Origin: Lantana camara
Taxonomy: Eukaryota > Streptophyta > Magnoliopsida > Lamiales > Verbenaceae
DNA: 64,000 nucleotides
NCBI GenBank assembly: GCA_037501455.1
Contig: CM074857.1
Coordinates: forward strand, 122,313,501 to 122,377,500
Reading direction: 5' to 3'
Shown: positions 36,501 through 44,937 of the stretch, piece by piece
Layout: each line of letters begins with the position of its first letter
Numbering within the stretch: position 1 is the stretch's first letter
Translations under genes and position numbers: made by a program
Notes under the pieces: generated by a model
Told to the model about the DNA's origin: nothing
The model's input: only the letters and a program-made list of their open reading frames with translations
The model's database searches: none

Positions 36501-37630
36501 ATCCGATTGTTTTTCGCCCGAATACTGGCTTTACTATGGAAAAACTTGGTGTTTCTGTCACCTTCTTTAAGCCAATGAGCTTTAGCGCGTTGATTCCACT
36601 TGATCTCTGCTTGCTTAGACAGTTCGTTAATGCGCTCCAGCAGCACACGTTCCTGAGCCTTCGAACCAGCCGATATAAATCCCGATTGCAAACGATCAAG
36701 CTCGACCTCCAGTTTCCTAATCTCATTTTCGTGGTCAATGGAGTTGTTTCTTTTCCAGTTTAAGAAGCCAACTTTGCAATTCTTCACATTATCCAGTACC
36801 GAACTCACGGCAGAATCACCAATATCATCCCTCCAACAATTCCTAATAAGTCTCTCACAATCCTCAGACCGGGCCCACATGGCTTCAAAGCGGAAAGGAC
36901 GACTCATTCTGTTCTTAAAATCCATCAAATCTTTGCCCGTTTCCACAAGGATGGGGAGATGATCAGACGTGGAGTTAGGAACATGGGTAACTCGGGTAGA
37001 AGGGAACAGGGACATCCAGGCCTGCGAGGCTACTGCCCGGTCGAGGCGCGCTTTGATAGTGCAAGGGAAGGGTTGCTTATTACTCCAAGTGAAGCGCCGA
37101 CCTTCAAAGCCGAGGTCAGAGAGCCCTGCTTCATCCAAGGCCGAATGGAACGCCGCAATAAGACCGGGTGCACGCAGAGATCCCCCCACCTTTTCATCGT
37201 TATGCAAAATCTCGTTGAAGTCTCCACATACTAACCACGGATAGTTCGATCTTTGACCCAGCTCAACAAGAAGTTTCCACGATCGCCAACGGAACTGTTT
37301 ATCCGGCTCTCCATAGAACCCAGTAAAACGCCAAATTTGGCCAACACCAATAGTACCAACCACAACATCAATATGGAACTTAGAGAATGATTGAAGGCTA
37401 ATATCTACATCCCGTCGCCACAGGAGGGCCAAGCCGCCACTCCTTCCCACATAATCCACACCAATACCAAACCAGTTAATGGACTCCTTTATCATATCAA
37501 TTTTCTGACTACGGCAGCGAGTTTCGCAAATAAAAAGAATTGAGGGGTTAAATTCCCTGATCAGGGATTTGATTGTCTGAACTTTCCGGGGACCCCCCAA
37601 TCCCCGGGAGTTCCAAGTAATGAGCTTCAT
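33530..37630 (-). CDS. LINE ORF2: endonuclease, reverse transcriptase, zinc finger, RNase H
   Basis: 1366 residues from the ATG at 37630 (an in-frame ATG at 37675 would add 15). The N-terminal apurinic-type endonuclease has MKLITWNSRGLGG, ICETRC, VCGDFNEIL and SDHLPI. The reverse transcriptase shows FRPISLCNVIYKI, LKLDMSKAYDRVEW, GIRQGDPLSPYLF and the catalytic FADD (LLFADDTLV). The zf-RVT region (KIWKLHVAPKVRVFVWR...CPVCGD) is followed by an RNase H domain (KINVDGAVF...IESDCLNLV...REANVVAHTLAR). Together these nick the target, copy the RNA and remove it. The preferred start overlaps the ORF1 stop as ATGA. Fully open, no defect. Confidence 0.95.
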   Translation of the reverse strand: MKLITWNSRGLGGPRKVQTIKSLIREFNPSILFICETRCRSQKIDMIKESINWFGIGVDYVGRSGGLALLWRRDVDISLQSFSKFHIDVVVGTIGVGQIWRFTGFYGEPDKQFRWRSWKLLVELGQRSNYPWLVCGDFNEILHNDEKVGGSLRAPGLIAAFHSALDEAGLSDLGFEGRRFTWSNKQPFPCTIKARLDRAVASQAWMSLFPSTRVTHVPNSTSDHLPILVETGKDLMDFKNRMSRPFRFEAMWARSEDCERLIRNCWRDDIGDSAVSSVLDNVKNCKVGFLNWKRNNSIDHENEIRKLEVELDRLQSGFISAGSKAQERVLLERINELSKQAEIKWNQRAKAHWLKEGDRNTKFFHSKASIRAKNNRIDGLLDEGGHLCSSKEEIQGIIERYFGEIFSSSNCSMAEMEEVIRLVKPKINESMREELARPFSAEEVKCALNSMYPLKSPGPDGLPPFFFQKYWHIVGRNVTACVLNFLNKGIFSRDLNFTHIVLIPKSQKPNIITQFRPISLCNVIYKIASKCIANRIKPFLDDIISASQSAFIPKRLITDNILLAFEINHFLKNKRKGKEGFFALKLDMSKAYDRVEWRFLARMLERLGFPLLLVHRIMTCVTSVSFSFILDGAQFGFVTPERGIRQGDPLSPYLFLLCAEALSLCLQDLENRGIIKGVSICKNAPTISHLLFADDTLVCGRADVRALDGIVKVLDLFSKATGQVVNFQKSSVLFSRNINSEECSFMAARLGVQLVQKFDLYLGLPSVAGRSKRTLFASLRDRIRKKISGFSEKSLSSAGKEILIKAVIQAIPSYAMSCFKLPDSFIKELDSFAASFWWNNKDRNRIHWLAWEKLCLQKRNGGLGFRNFKAFNQALLAKQAWKIVTTPNSLLSRVLKARYFPHTDFFGAELGNLPSFTWRSIISAKPILIAGSRWRVGSGSSINVWEDRWIPRPSSFKPLIRQPRDPTITRVDQLLLPYNAGWNIELIEETFCPSDAKLIRSIPLGRSSREDRLIWHFEKNGVFSVRSAHRVALALEGATRASSSSAADNPIWGKIWKLHVAPKVRVFVWRVLHDILPTSSNLASRRCLVDLLCPVCGDAPENTKHIFLECSFARQVWAISLLPWTTISKFTRGVHEWIETVFSSFDVGDRDRFSLILWGLWWFRNKVRTEGCKWQPDELMNFALSLHNSSLTEFNPPPPVNDSSSSSCWRPPPGGVVKINVDGAVFANVGEVGIGVVARDQDGSCLGWMCDRFKGELEPEAVEAVAIIRAMDLARDNGWQTVWIESDCLNLVNKIVSSDEDLSPIGNLVHDIKSAAASFPCCRFFFVRREANVVAHTLARNAAPECMGGSICPSFLVDFLLADCSF

Positions 37631-39321
37631 GGTTTCTGGCAGGGCTGCGCTGCAGCACCCGCCAATACAGAACATCCATCCGTCGGAGAGGAAGAAATCC
37701 CATGATGGGAAATTTTCGCCTGCTTGGGATGTGGAGAATCAGAGGTTTCGGGGGAGAGATTAAGGTGACGTTTAGAGGCTTTGTTGAGGGGGTAAGGATC
37801 ACAGTTTGAAGGGCCAACTTTTGCTTTGAATTTTCGAACGAGGTTTCTGGGAGTCGACAAAGATGGTGGATCCGTATCGCCTCTGAAAGCAGTAATCATC
37901 TGTGCAAGAACATCGGTGGGGGTATTAGAATTTTCTAAAGTATTCGGAAAAGAAAGGGGTTCGATTTTTTGGGTTATGTTTTTTGAGTGGGTCGATCTCT
38001 GAATAAGGTGAGCCTGGGCATTTGTGTTGGGCTTATACGTATCTGGGGGCCTGGATTCAATTAACTGGAGGTTGTGTGAGTGATCAGAATGTGGGCTAAT
38101 TATTATGTCTTCAACGCTGGGCTCCTGCTCAGTGAGAAAAATTTGCGGCTTGGGTCTAAATTCTTGGTTAGTGGGCTTGGAAATAATGGGGCTCGAGGAT
38201 GGGCTTGGGCTGCCTACCGAAAAAGGTAAAGACATTTGGGCTTTATTATCATGGGTTGCCCAAATACAATGATTATATTTAAGGGAATTTACAGGAATAC
38301 TGGGGTTAATTGGGACTTTATCCGAATGGGTAGCAGATGGTTCATAGAGATGGGGGATTTCTGTCTCTGTACTCGTACGGTGTGCAGGAGCAGGTACTGA
38401 CTCTGTCATAGGGATATCAGAGTTTGAGGGTTGTGGAGCCTTCCAGACTTCTGAGCACGAATCTTTCTCCCACCTACTTCGGGGATAGTTTTGGCCCACA
38501 AACCGAGGTTTCCAGCCTGTCGCAGGGAAGTCTCCGGCGATCATTTTTTCCGGTATTGTTTCTCTAAGCCAAGCTCCAAACGGGAAATTTGGACTTGGAT
38601 CCAGGAAATTTTCCTCAAACCTTATATTGCACATCTTCTCCGTATGATCACAAAAACCGCATAGATAACAAAAGTTGGGGAGACGCTCATATGTAAAAGT
38701 AACAAGTATTTCTTTCCTTTCTGAGTTCTGGATCTTGAGGCAGCGAGGTAACGGTTTCTTCATGCTAATTTCCACTCTGACTCTTAAACTATCAGCCCTC
38801 CTTCTCCCTTTGTTTTCAAAATCCACGTCAACGAACCGTCCCACCTTATTTCCGATGAACTCAGCCATACTTCTTGTAAGTTTGCTAAAAGGGAGGCCAT
38901 TTATATGCATAAAGAAGGGGCACCAGTCCAAATTGACCTGTAGAGGATCTTCATCATCTCCAATCTCGTTAATGATAATGAGTGCTTTGTCAAAATGCCA
39001 AGGAGCGCCTTCCAGAGCACGTCTTCGGTCGAGAATGTGGCGGAATTGCATAATAAATCTGTTATTCCCTGTTCTAGTGACCTCCATACCCTTAACTGGG
39101 TTTAATGTCTTCATGACCGTGTGCTTCATAGCTTCGAAGTTCACAATTCGTCTTGTAAACACTTTCCCTACCAGACACAATTTGCTGTTGCTACTGGAAT
39201 CTCGCCAAGCATTTTCAGGTATGACAACAGCTGTCTCCTCTTCTCCCGTCAAGGATAAAGCCTTGTTAATCCAGGAAATCTCGTCGTCCATTAGACCGCG
39301 GTGTTGTTGGAGCGAGGTCAT
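37627..39321 (-). CDS. LINE ORF1: DUF4283 and CCHC zinc-knuckle RNA-binding protein
   Basis: About 564 residues from ATG at 39321 (a later ATG at 39291, MDDEISW, is the start style often seen in this family; the frame is open upstream without an ATG). The N-terminal half matches DUF4283 (GKVFTRRIVNFEAMKHTVMK, FRHILDRRRALEGAPWHF, DWCPFFMHINGLP). A CCHC-type knuckle follows (CYLCGFCDHTEKMC), then a long low-complexity Pro/Ser-rich tail. Such ORF1 proteins package LINE RNA. Its TGA stop (37629..37627) shares bases with the ORF2 ATG. Confidence 0.92.
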   Translation of the reverse strand: MTSLQQHRGLMDDEISWINKALSLTGEEETAVVIPENAWRDSSSNSKLCLVGKVFTRRIVNFEAMKHTVMKTLNPVKGMEVTRTGNNRFIMQFRHILDRRRALEGAPWHFDKALIIINEIGDDEDPLQVNLDWCPFFMHINGLPFSKLTRSMAEFIGNKVGRFVDVDFENKGRRRADSLRVRVEISMKKPLPRCLKIQNSERKEILVTFTYERLPNFCYLCGFCDHTEKMCNIRFEENFLDPSPNFPFGAWLRETIPEKMIAGDFPATGWKPRFVGQNYPRSRWEKDSCSEVWKAPQPSNSDIPMTESVPAPAHRTSTETEIPHLYEPSATHSDKVPINPSIPVNSLKYNHCIWATHDNKAQMSLPFSVGSPSPSSSPIISKPTNQEFRPKPQIFLTEQEPSVEDIIISPHSDHSHNLQLIESRPPDTYKPNTNAQAHLIQRSTHSKNITQKIEPLSFPNTLENSNTPTDVLAQMITAFRGDTDPPSLSTPRNLVRKFKAKVGPSNCDPYPLNKASKRHLNLSPETSDSPHPKQAKISHHGISSSPTDGCSVLAGAAAQPCQKP

Positions 39322-39756
39322 TAGCGCAGCGGCAAGGGCCACACAGGAAAGACTGACCCGTCCCGACGTTGCGTCAGAGGGGCCAACAACGAGATCAACA
39401 GACAAACCTACGTTAACACCCCGCTGAAACCAAATACCAAAGCAGAGGAAGATGGGCAGAGGGGATAAGAAGGCTGGATACGGGGGTTGGGAAGGACAGA
39501 GAAAGGGGAAGATGATCAGCGATTCGGACTAAACACCAACAGAGCAAAAACTCTCAGAGAGAGAGACCAAACAACTCAGAGAGAGAGACCTTACTACAGC
39601 AAACTTCCGCTTTATGTTTCAATTTTTTCTGTTTTTGTTTTCTTTCTTTTTTATTTTTTCGGATTTATTTAATTTTGTTTGAAAAATTATAAGTAAAACA
39701 AAAATATAAATCAAGACATCCATCGAGTGATTTAGCTAGTCAAAAAAATTAAAATT

Positions 39757-40240
39757 TACCCGAAAACGGGTTAGAAAATTTAAAATTGCATATATCCAAA
39801 GTCGGAATTGAAATCCTAATATATACGTTTTTCAAATGGAAGACGAAAGAGAAATTACATGTTTCTAACATTTTCCATCAAATAAAAAATTACAATTACA
39901 ATATTAGAGAATTTAAAGTCCTTATTGCTACTGCCTAACGTCAAACACGCTAGGTGGTGAGCTATATTGTCCCTTCGCATCAAACAAAAGAGAAAGACTA
40001 CCCGAAAACGGGTTAGAAAATTTAAAATTGCATATATCCAAAGTCGGAATTGAAATCCTAATATATACGTTTTTCGAATGGGAGACGAAAGAGAAATTAC
40101 ATGTTTCTAACATTTTCCATCAAATAAAAAATTACAATTACAATATTAGAGAATTTAAAGTCCTTATTGCTACTGCCTAACGTCAAACACGCTAGGTGGT
40201 GAGCTATATTGTCCCTTCGCATCAAACAAAAGAGAAAGAC
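39757..40240. repeat. Tandem duplication, 2 x 242 bp
   Basis: TACCCGAAAACGGGTTAG starts both units (39757 and 39999) and both end AAAGAGAAAGAC. Two differences were noted (TTTTTCAAATGGAAG versus TTTTTCGAATGGGAG), so the event is recent. The units contain no recognisable gene. Confidence 0.92.
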
Positions 40241-41371
40241 ACCTCTGGAATACTTGAGAATTTCTAGTATATCTTCTATCCAATGTCGAGATTGAAGCCC
40301 TAATATTTGATTATGGAGAAATAAGTTTCTTCCGCTCATATATATAATTAAGGACAAATATTTGGTTCTTAAAATTCCATCTTTGTGTCACTTTGTTCTC
40401 AATGATCAAAAAATCATACTTAAGTCATAATTCATCTTTCTTAAATCTTTCAAACCAAATAAATTTCTCAATTATTACATTATGTTCTTTTTTGGTACAT
40501 AGATCCATTTTAATTTAATAAAAAAAAAAATCAATTTAAAACTATTATGTTCGGGAAATTATATTAACTAAATAATGCTTGTCTTATTTTATGTCAATAA
40601 AATATCTAAACAACATAATATATAATACAATATGATTTTAAAATTTTAATATATTTAATACACCAATTTAAGATAAGTCACTTTCTTAGTTTCAATAAGC
40701 ATATATTATATGCAATAATTTTTTTTAAGGCCCCTTCACCTTTCAATGAGTGCGTTTCCCCCTTTACTTTTGCAAAACTTAACACTTCGCCCCTTTGACA
40801 CTATTCCGTTTAAAATTTCATTTGACCGTCGATTTCTCCTCCGTCACGGAGGCCCAAGAGTCAAGACCACTACCATCGTATTCCTCTCTATATGATGGAC
40901 AAAACCCATACCCCATTTGACTCTATTGACCGTCGAAAGCATCGGAATTCACCTATGAATCTTCGCCGGTTATGTACCATCTTTGACCGGCAATTCCTCA
41001 TTTGTTAGTTGTCGGATTTTGATTTTGAAACAATCATTGTGTTCTTGGCGTCAAGAGCTTTGATTTGATGTATAATATCAACACATTTGACATCTGATTT
41101 GTATGGATTTGCTACTAGAAATCATGCAAAATTTTATCCATAAAGTCCGACGGAAAATTCCGTCGGAAAGGGGTTAAGTGAACATTTTTCAAAGGTGAGG
41201 GGGGTAAGTGTACCGATTGGAAGGTAAGCGGACAAACTCACACACCCCAAAAGTTGGGGTGATTGGAATTAGCCCTTAAATAAAATCCAAATGACATGGA
41301 GTAAGTCGACTTGACACTTGGCACCATGTGGCACGGTCCATACACCTAATGAGGTTCTCACAACCGGCCAT

Positions 41372-41393
41372 AGCGGCGGCGGCGGCGGCGGCA
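41372..41393. repeat. (GCG)n trinucleotide run
   Basis: AGCGGCGGCGGCGGCGGCGG in otherwise AT-rich DNA. It could mark a lost 5' exon or CpG-rich promoter, but no ORF supports that. Confidence 0.6.
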
Positions 41394-42068
41394 TCGCGGT
41401 GAAGAAGAGTTTTTGTATGGGAAAGGAAGAGAAATTTGGCGGATTTTATTTATCTTTTTGGTTACATTCGGCGGATTAATTGATAATTCAAGTTTTCAAA
41501 TTTCCAATATAACTTATATTTGGTCTTTTGGGCTTTTTTAGGGTTAAAATATAGGTTAATTATTATGATATATATTATTTTTTTGGGTATATTGTTCAAT
41601 TCTAGTTTTTAGATATTATATTAGGAACTATAATTTGTATGTTACATATTGAAAACTACAAAATTAATTTTTATATATTTACAATATTACATAATTTATT
41701 AATAAAAGAATAATTAAATATTTATTATCTTATATCGATTTGATCACTGATTGAACCAATCGAACCGGTGACCAATAAGTCTGTCACTTCAACTTTCGAT
41801 CGGCTTTCAAAAACACCGGCCAAGATTTATAAATAATTTGCCGCGTAAAGAAAATAAAATTGAAATATATTCTTAGATATGGGCCTTGTTTTAGTGCTTT
41901 AGTAATAAAACAGTTGTGGGCCGGCTTAATTGAGCACGAAGGTCATTTCCTAACAATCATAAAAAGCCCAATAAAAATGATATATATATTTATGGGTAGT
42001 AATGCATTACTTCCCTTAATAATTTCAACAAATCTATAGTGAATTTTGTGTATTTGTCAATTATATTT

Positions 42069-42240
42069 GGATAATTCTAACTTAAGTCTGAACGGTCAAA
42101 TCGATATAATAAGAGACAAGTATTTTATACTTACCGTATGGTTCGCGATAAATTTAGACAGAATGACAAATCAAATGACAAATGTAATACATTTATCTTT
42201 TTACGTAATTAGTTGGATTTGATCTGAGTCGGGCTAAATT
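42069..42240. repeat. MITE, same family as 24479-24656
   Basis: Shares CGGTCAAATCGATATAAT near the left end and the inverted TTGATCTGAGTCGGGCTAAATTTT right end. It is more diverged than the other copy. Confidence 0.55.
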
Positions 42241-42419
42241 TTTTCAATTATATACTTAGTTTGATTTATTTTGAAGGATGATATTAAATAATTTGACCAA
42301 TAAAAGGGCAGATTTGATGATAATTTAGATTCTTTCAAAAGTAGCATTAGTTAGACAAAACTAAGTGATTGTGTTAACAAGTTTCGTTGTCGTTAGGGGA
42401 GGAACGTGTAATTGAGGAC

Positions 42420-42719
42420 AAATTTTATGGGAAGTCAGCGTAATTACCCTAAATACTAACAATTAATGTCAACAATTAAGAACATAGATTCATAACAAAA
42501 TTGCTGAACAACGAAAAATCAAATTTAATTCGAGGATTAAACTCCTTCCTTTTGTATTACTGCCGAAATAACTCCGGAACTGTAACCACTTTAAACTACG
42601 CACGCGATTTTACAACCACAATTGGCACCTATTAACCTCCAATTATCAATCAAGAAATTGACATTTACTGAATTTCCACTCTATATACATCATCAACAAA
42701 TAACTAAGCTACTCAAAGC
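42420..42719 (-). repeat. 3' flank of F-box copy B, homologous to the NPH3 3' flank at 47810-48115
   Basis: The blocks AACAATTAAGAAC, CATAACAAAATTGCTGAACAA, CTTCCTTTTGTATTAC, ACCTCCAATTATCAATCAAG and CTCTATATACATCATCAA occur in the same order at both places. This shows a local segmental duplication. Confidence 0.8.
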
Positions 42720-43768
42720 TTACATTCTTTGTCCCCATCGACGAAGAAAAGAGTCTCCTTGTTGGTTGAATTGAACCCTGTTGATTGAAATGAGAGTTGA
42801 CTCCATGCAGGTTGGATTGACAAAAAATGTGTCTGCTGCAATATCAGTTTGCAAATTTTTTAGCTTCAAATCAATATGATTGGCATTATAGGCATACGTA
42901 AAGAGCCTCTGTATAGTCGTCCGTTCCTCCAAAATCAGACAACCGGCTGCGTTGATGCCAACGAAGAACAGTATATCTGGAAGATGGAAATGATGAGTTT
43001 GAGCAGTCCATGATGTTGATTCCTTGTTCAACAACCATGCAGCTTCCGATCATCACACCCCTCAGCATATAGTAAAGCAAGCATATCACCCCCAACCACC
43101 GCAAGCTGCCAGAGGAGGATGTCCGGACTCTCTAATGGCGGTAGCTCTATCTCACTGAATACTTCCTCATCCAAATTGAACCTCATAATCATATACTCTG
43201 CAGTTTCCCATGATTTTCCCAAAAATATATGTACCCTTTGAAGAAAATATATGATTTTCGACAAGGGCTGCTGGTCGCTCAGATTCTTGTCCACCTATCT
43301 GCAGCAGCCGAATACACCTCCAACCATCAGGGCGGACGAAGGCCTTCACCCATTGGTCCTATCATCAATGCCATCCTTATTGCCCTGTAATCAGCATTCC
43401 CCTCAGAGTAACCACATACACAGCATCCTCCCACACTTTTCAGAATTCCATATATAGTACAAATGATGGATTTCCTTCCTAAAATAGGACAGACAATACC
43501 TCTGTACAACGGATCAAGATTAAGCCCCATAGTTTTTGAACATGCGAATTTCCCCAGACCATCCCGCTGCAGACCATCTGCGTATTGCCTTCCTGTTCTT
43601 CAGGTCTAATATAAACAAAGCGTACCATGCTTTGGAGACACACAAGAACCTCAACACACTCATTAAGGGTAGTCTTGCAAGTATTTGGAACATGATTTCA
43701 TCTAGAAAATACGGCAAATCAGCTGTTTTCCTTCTTTTCGGCTCTGAATTGAAAATCTGCGGCTTCAT
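42720..43768 (-). pseudogene. F-box protein pseudogene, copy B
   Basis: Clear paralog of copy A but broken into at least four frames: 43768..43520 (PYFLDEIMFQILARLPLMSVLRF..SKAWYALF), then pieces around 43500-43330 (LNLDPLYRGIVCP, GYSEGNADYRAIRM), 43294-43028 (FLGKSWETAEYMIMRF, PPLESPDILLWQLAVVGGDM) and 43034-42720 (STSWTAQTHHFHLPD, NPTCMESTLISIN). Relative to copy A it has lost about 20 codons just after the F-box, plus several smaller segments. Its 5' flank is displaced by the LTR element beginning at 43821. Confidence 0.9.
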
Positions 43769-43820
43769 GGTGGCTTTCTAGTTGTTATCTGCCCAAAGAC
43801 AGAAACCTTATCTGCCAAAT

Positions 43821-44240
43821 TGTTATGAAGCTGCTGCTTACCTCCTCACTAAATCACCGCAAATTCAGGTGAAGACAGTAGAATTAAACTCACTTAAAGA
43901 TATGAAATTATACTGAAGAGAATTGAGGGAGAGATTGAGAGATAGAGAAGACAGAGGAAGAGTTAGAGAGAAATTTGGGGAAGAATTGATTGAATTCCAA
44001 AACTTGGTTCTCCCAAGACACAAACACGGCTGATATATACAATATCAGCAACAACAAAGCATAGGAATAATGTCCAATTAAAAACAAGCTAAGCAACTAA
44101 TTAGCTATTACAACTTAATTAATGAAAACATATATGGAATAATTCACGCTTCTTCAAGTTGAATGCGCCTTCTCCCAAAACAACATCGTTTTCCTTTGAA
44201 AATTGATAAAAACCAAGGAAACACCTTCGCTTGCATAACA
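43821..44240 (-). repeat. 3' LTR of the gene-capturing element
   Basis: 420 bp, TG...CA at both element-inward and outward ends, aligned base for base with 46981-47400. Differences: AGAGGAAG/AGAGAAAG, AACATAT/AACGTAT, CTTCAAG/CTTTAAG, GCGCCTT/GCGACTT, GCATAAC/GCGTAAC. Confidence 0.93.
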
Positions 44241-44937
44241 TTACCCCCTCCTGAATATGAAGCTTGACCCCAAGCTTCAACTCAAAATACTGCTTAATGA
44301 TTGGATAAAAATCCTCCTGTGCTTCTTCATTGAAATTCTTCAAGACTTCAAGCTTATTTTCATGATGATCATCAACGTTAATCACAACGTACCAATGGTA
44401 CTTCCCATTTGCTGCGGATGTTTTATGAAAAGCATCAATTGGAGCTTTTGAATGTCTTTGCGTCAGGTGTGCAAACTCTCCTTCCTCTTCATCAACCGGT
44501 ACTTTATGAGAAGGGTCTGAATTTGAGGTAGCATTAAGTATGGCAGCTTCAGAAGCAATTGCATCATGTTTCTCAAGCACATTTTGAAGACTATCGTTTA
44601 TTCTGAGACCAAGACCAAGAATTTCTTCTCCCCTTGCCTTCGAAAGGGCCTGCATCAACTTCCTTTGATTTGAATGACATTGCTCCACAAGGTCTATTAT
44701 CAAACCATCTTTAAAAACCAAGGGATTATGTAGATCAAAAGCTTGCAGTTTACCATTCAAAAAATTCACAATGTTCCACAAGGAGGTTATGCTGGATAAA
44801 CTCAAAGTTTCAGAAAACACAACTTCATGAAGGTTTGATGAAGAACTACTTGAAATCCCATAACTTGGTTGATAACGTACTGATGTTAGATGCTTAAAAG
44901 GAGAAGTAAATATAAGGCAAACAAGGACCGCTACCAT
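44119..44937 (-). CDS. Second ORF of the capture element: TOM1-like GAT domain, running into the 3' LTR
   Basis: 272 residues, overlapping the end of the chimeric ORF in another frame. The middle matches the GAT domain that follows VHS in TOM1-like proteins (LIIDLVEQCHSNQRKLMQAL, LGLRINDSLQNVLEKHDAIASEA). Next comes the acidic linker and RHSK motif typical of plant TOM1-like proteins (EEEGEFAHLTQRHSKAP). The last ~40 residues are translated from the LTR. VHS and GAT are therefore collinear with one TOM1-like mRNA but separated by a frame change or lost segment. Ubiquitin-binding sorting is the role of the parent family; function here is unknown. Confidence 0.75.
   Translation of the reverse strand: MVAVLVCLIFTSPFKHLTSVRYQPSYGISSSSSSNLHEVVFSETLSLSSITSLWNIVNFLNGKLQAFDLHNPLVFKDGLIIDLVEQCHSNQRKLMQALSKARGEEILGLGLRINDSLQNVLEKHDAIASEAAILNATSNSDPSHKVPVDEEEGEFAHLTQRHSKAPIDAFHKTSAANGKYHWYVVINVDDHHENKLEVLKNFNEEAQEDFYPIIKQYFELKLGVKLHIQEGVMLCKRRCFLGFYQFSKENDVVLGEGAFNLKKRELFHICFH
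44241..44254 (-). promoter_or_regulatory. Polypurine tract of the capture element
   Basis: The minus strand CAGGAGGGGGTAA directly precedes the 3' LTR, comparable to AAGAAGGGGGCAA in the gypsy element. Confidence 0.75.

Larger units (their letters stand above)
33480..39610 (-). mobile_element. Full-length LINE (L1-like non-LTR retrotransposon)
   Basis: On the minus strand: a 5' leader with CTCTCTCTCTGAG repeats (about 39540-39600), ORF1, ORF2 and a poly(A) tail (T run at 33480-33499 on the plus strand). ORF1 and ORF2 are both uninterrupted, so the element may still be active. The 5' limit is estimated from where AT-rich host sequence resumes, and no convincing target duplication was found by eye. 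Confidence 0.88.
39611..42419. other. Repeat-bearing intergenic spacer
   Basis: No gene seen. It contains the 242-bp tandem duplication (39757-40240) and AT-rich DNA. A moderately GC segment at 40729-41278 has TAAGGCCCC and TTAGCCCTTA at its edges and may be a decayed DNA element. Also present are a CGG trinucleotide run and the MITE at 42069-42240. Confidence 0.5.
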
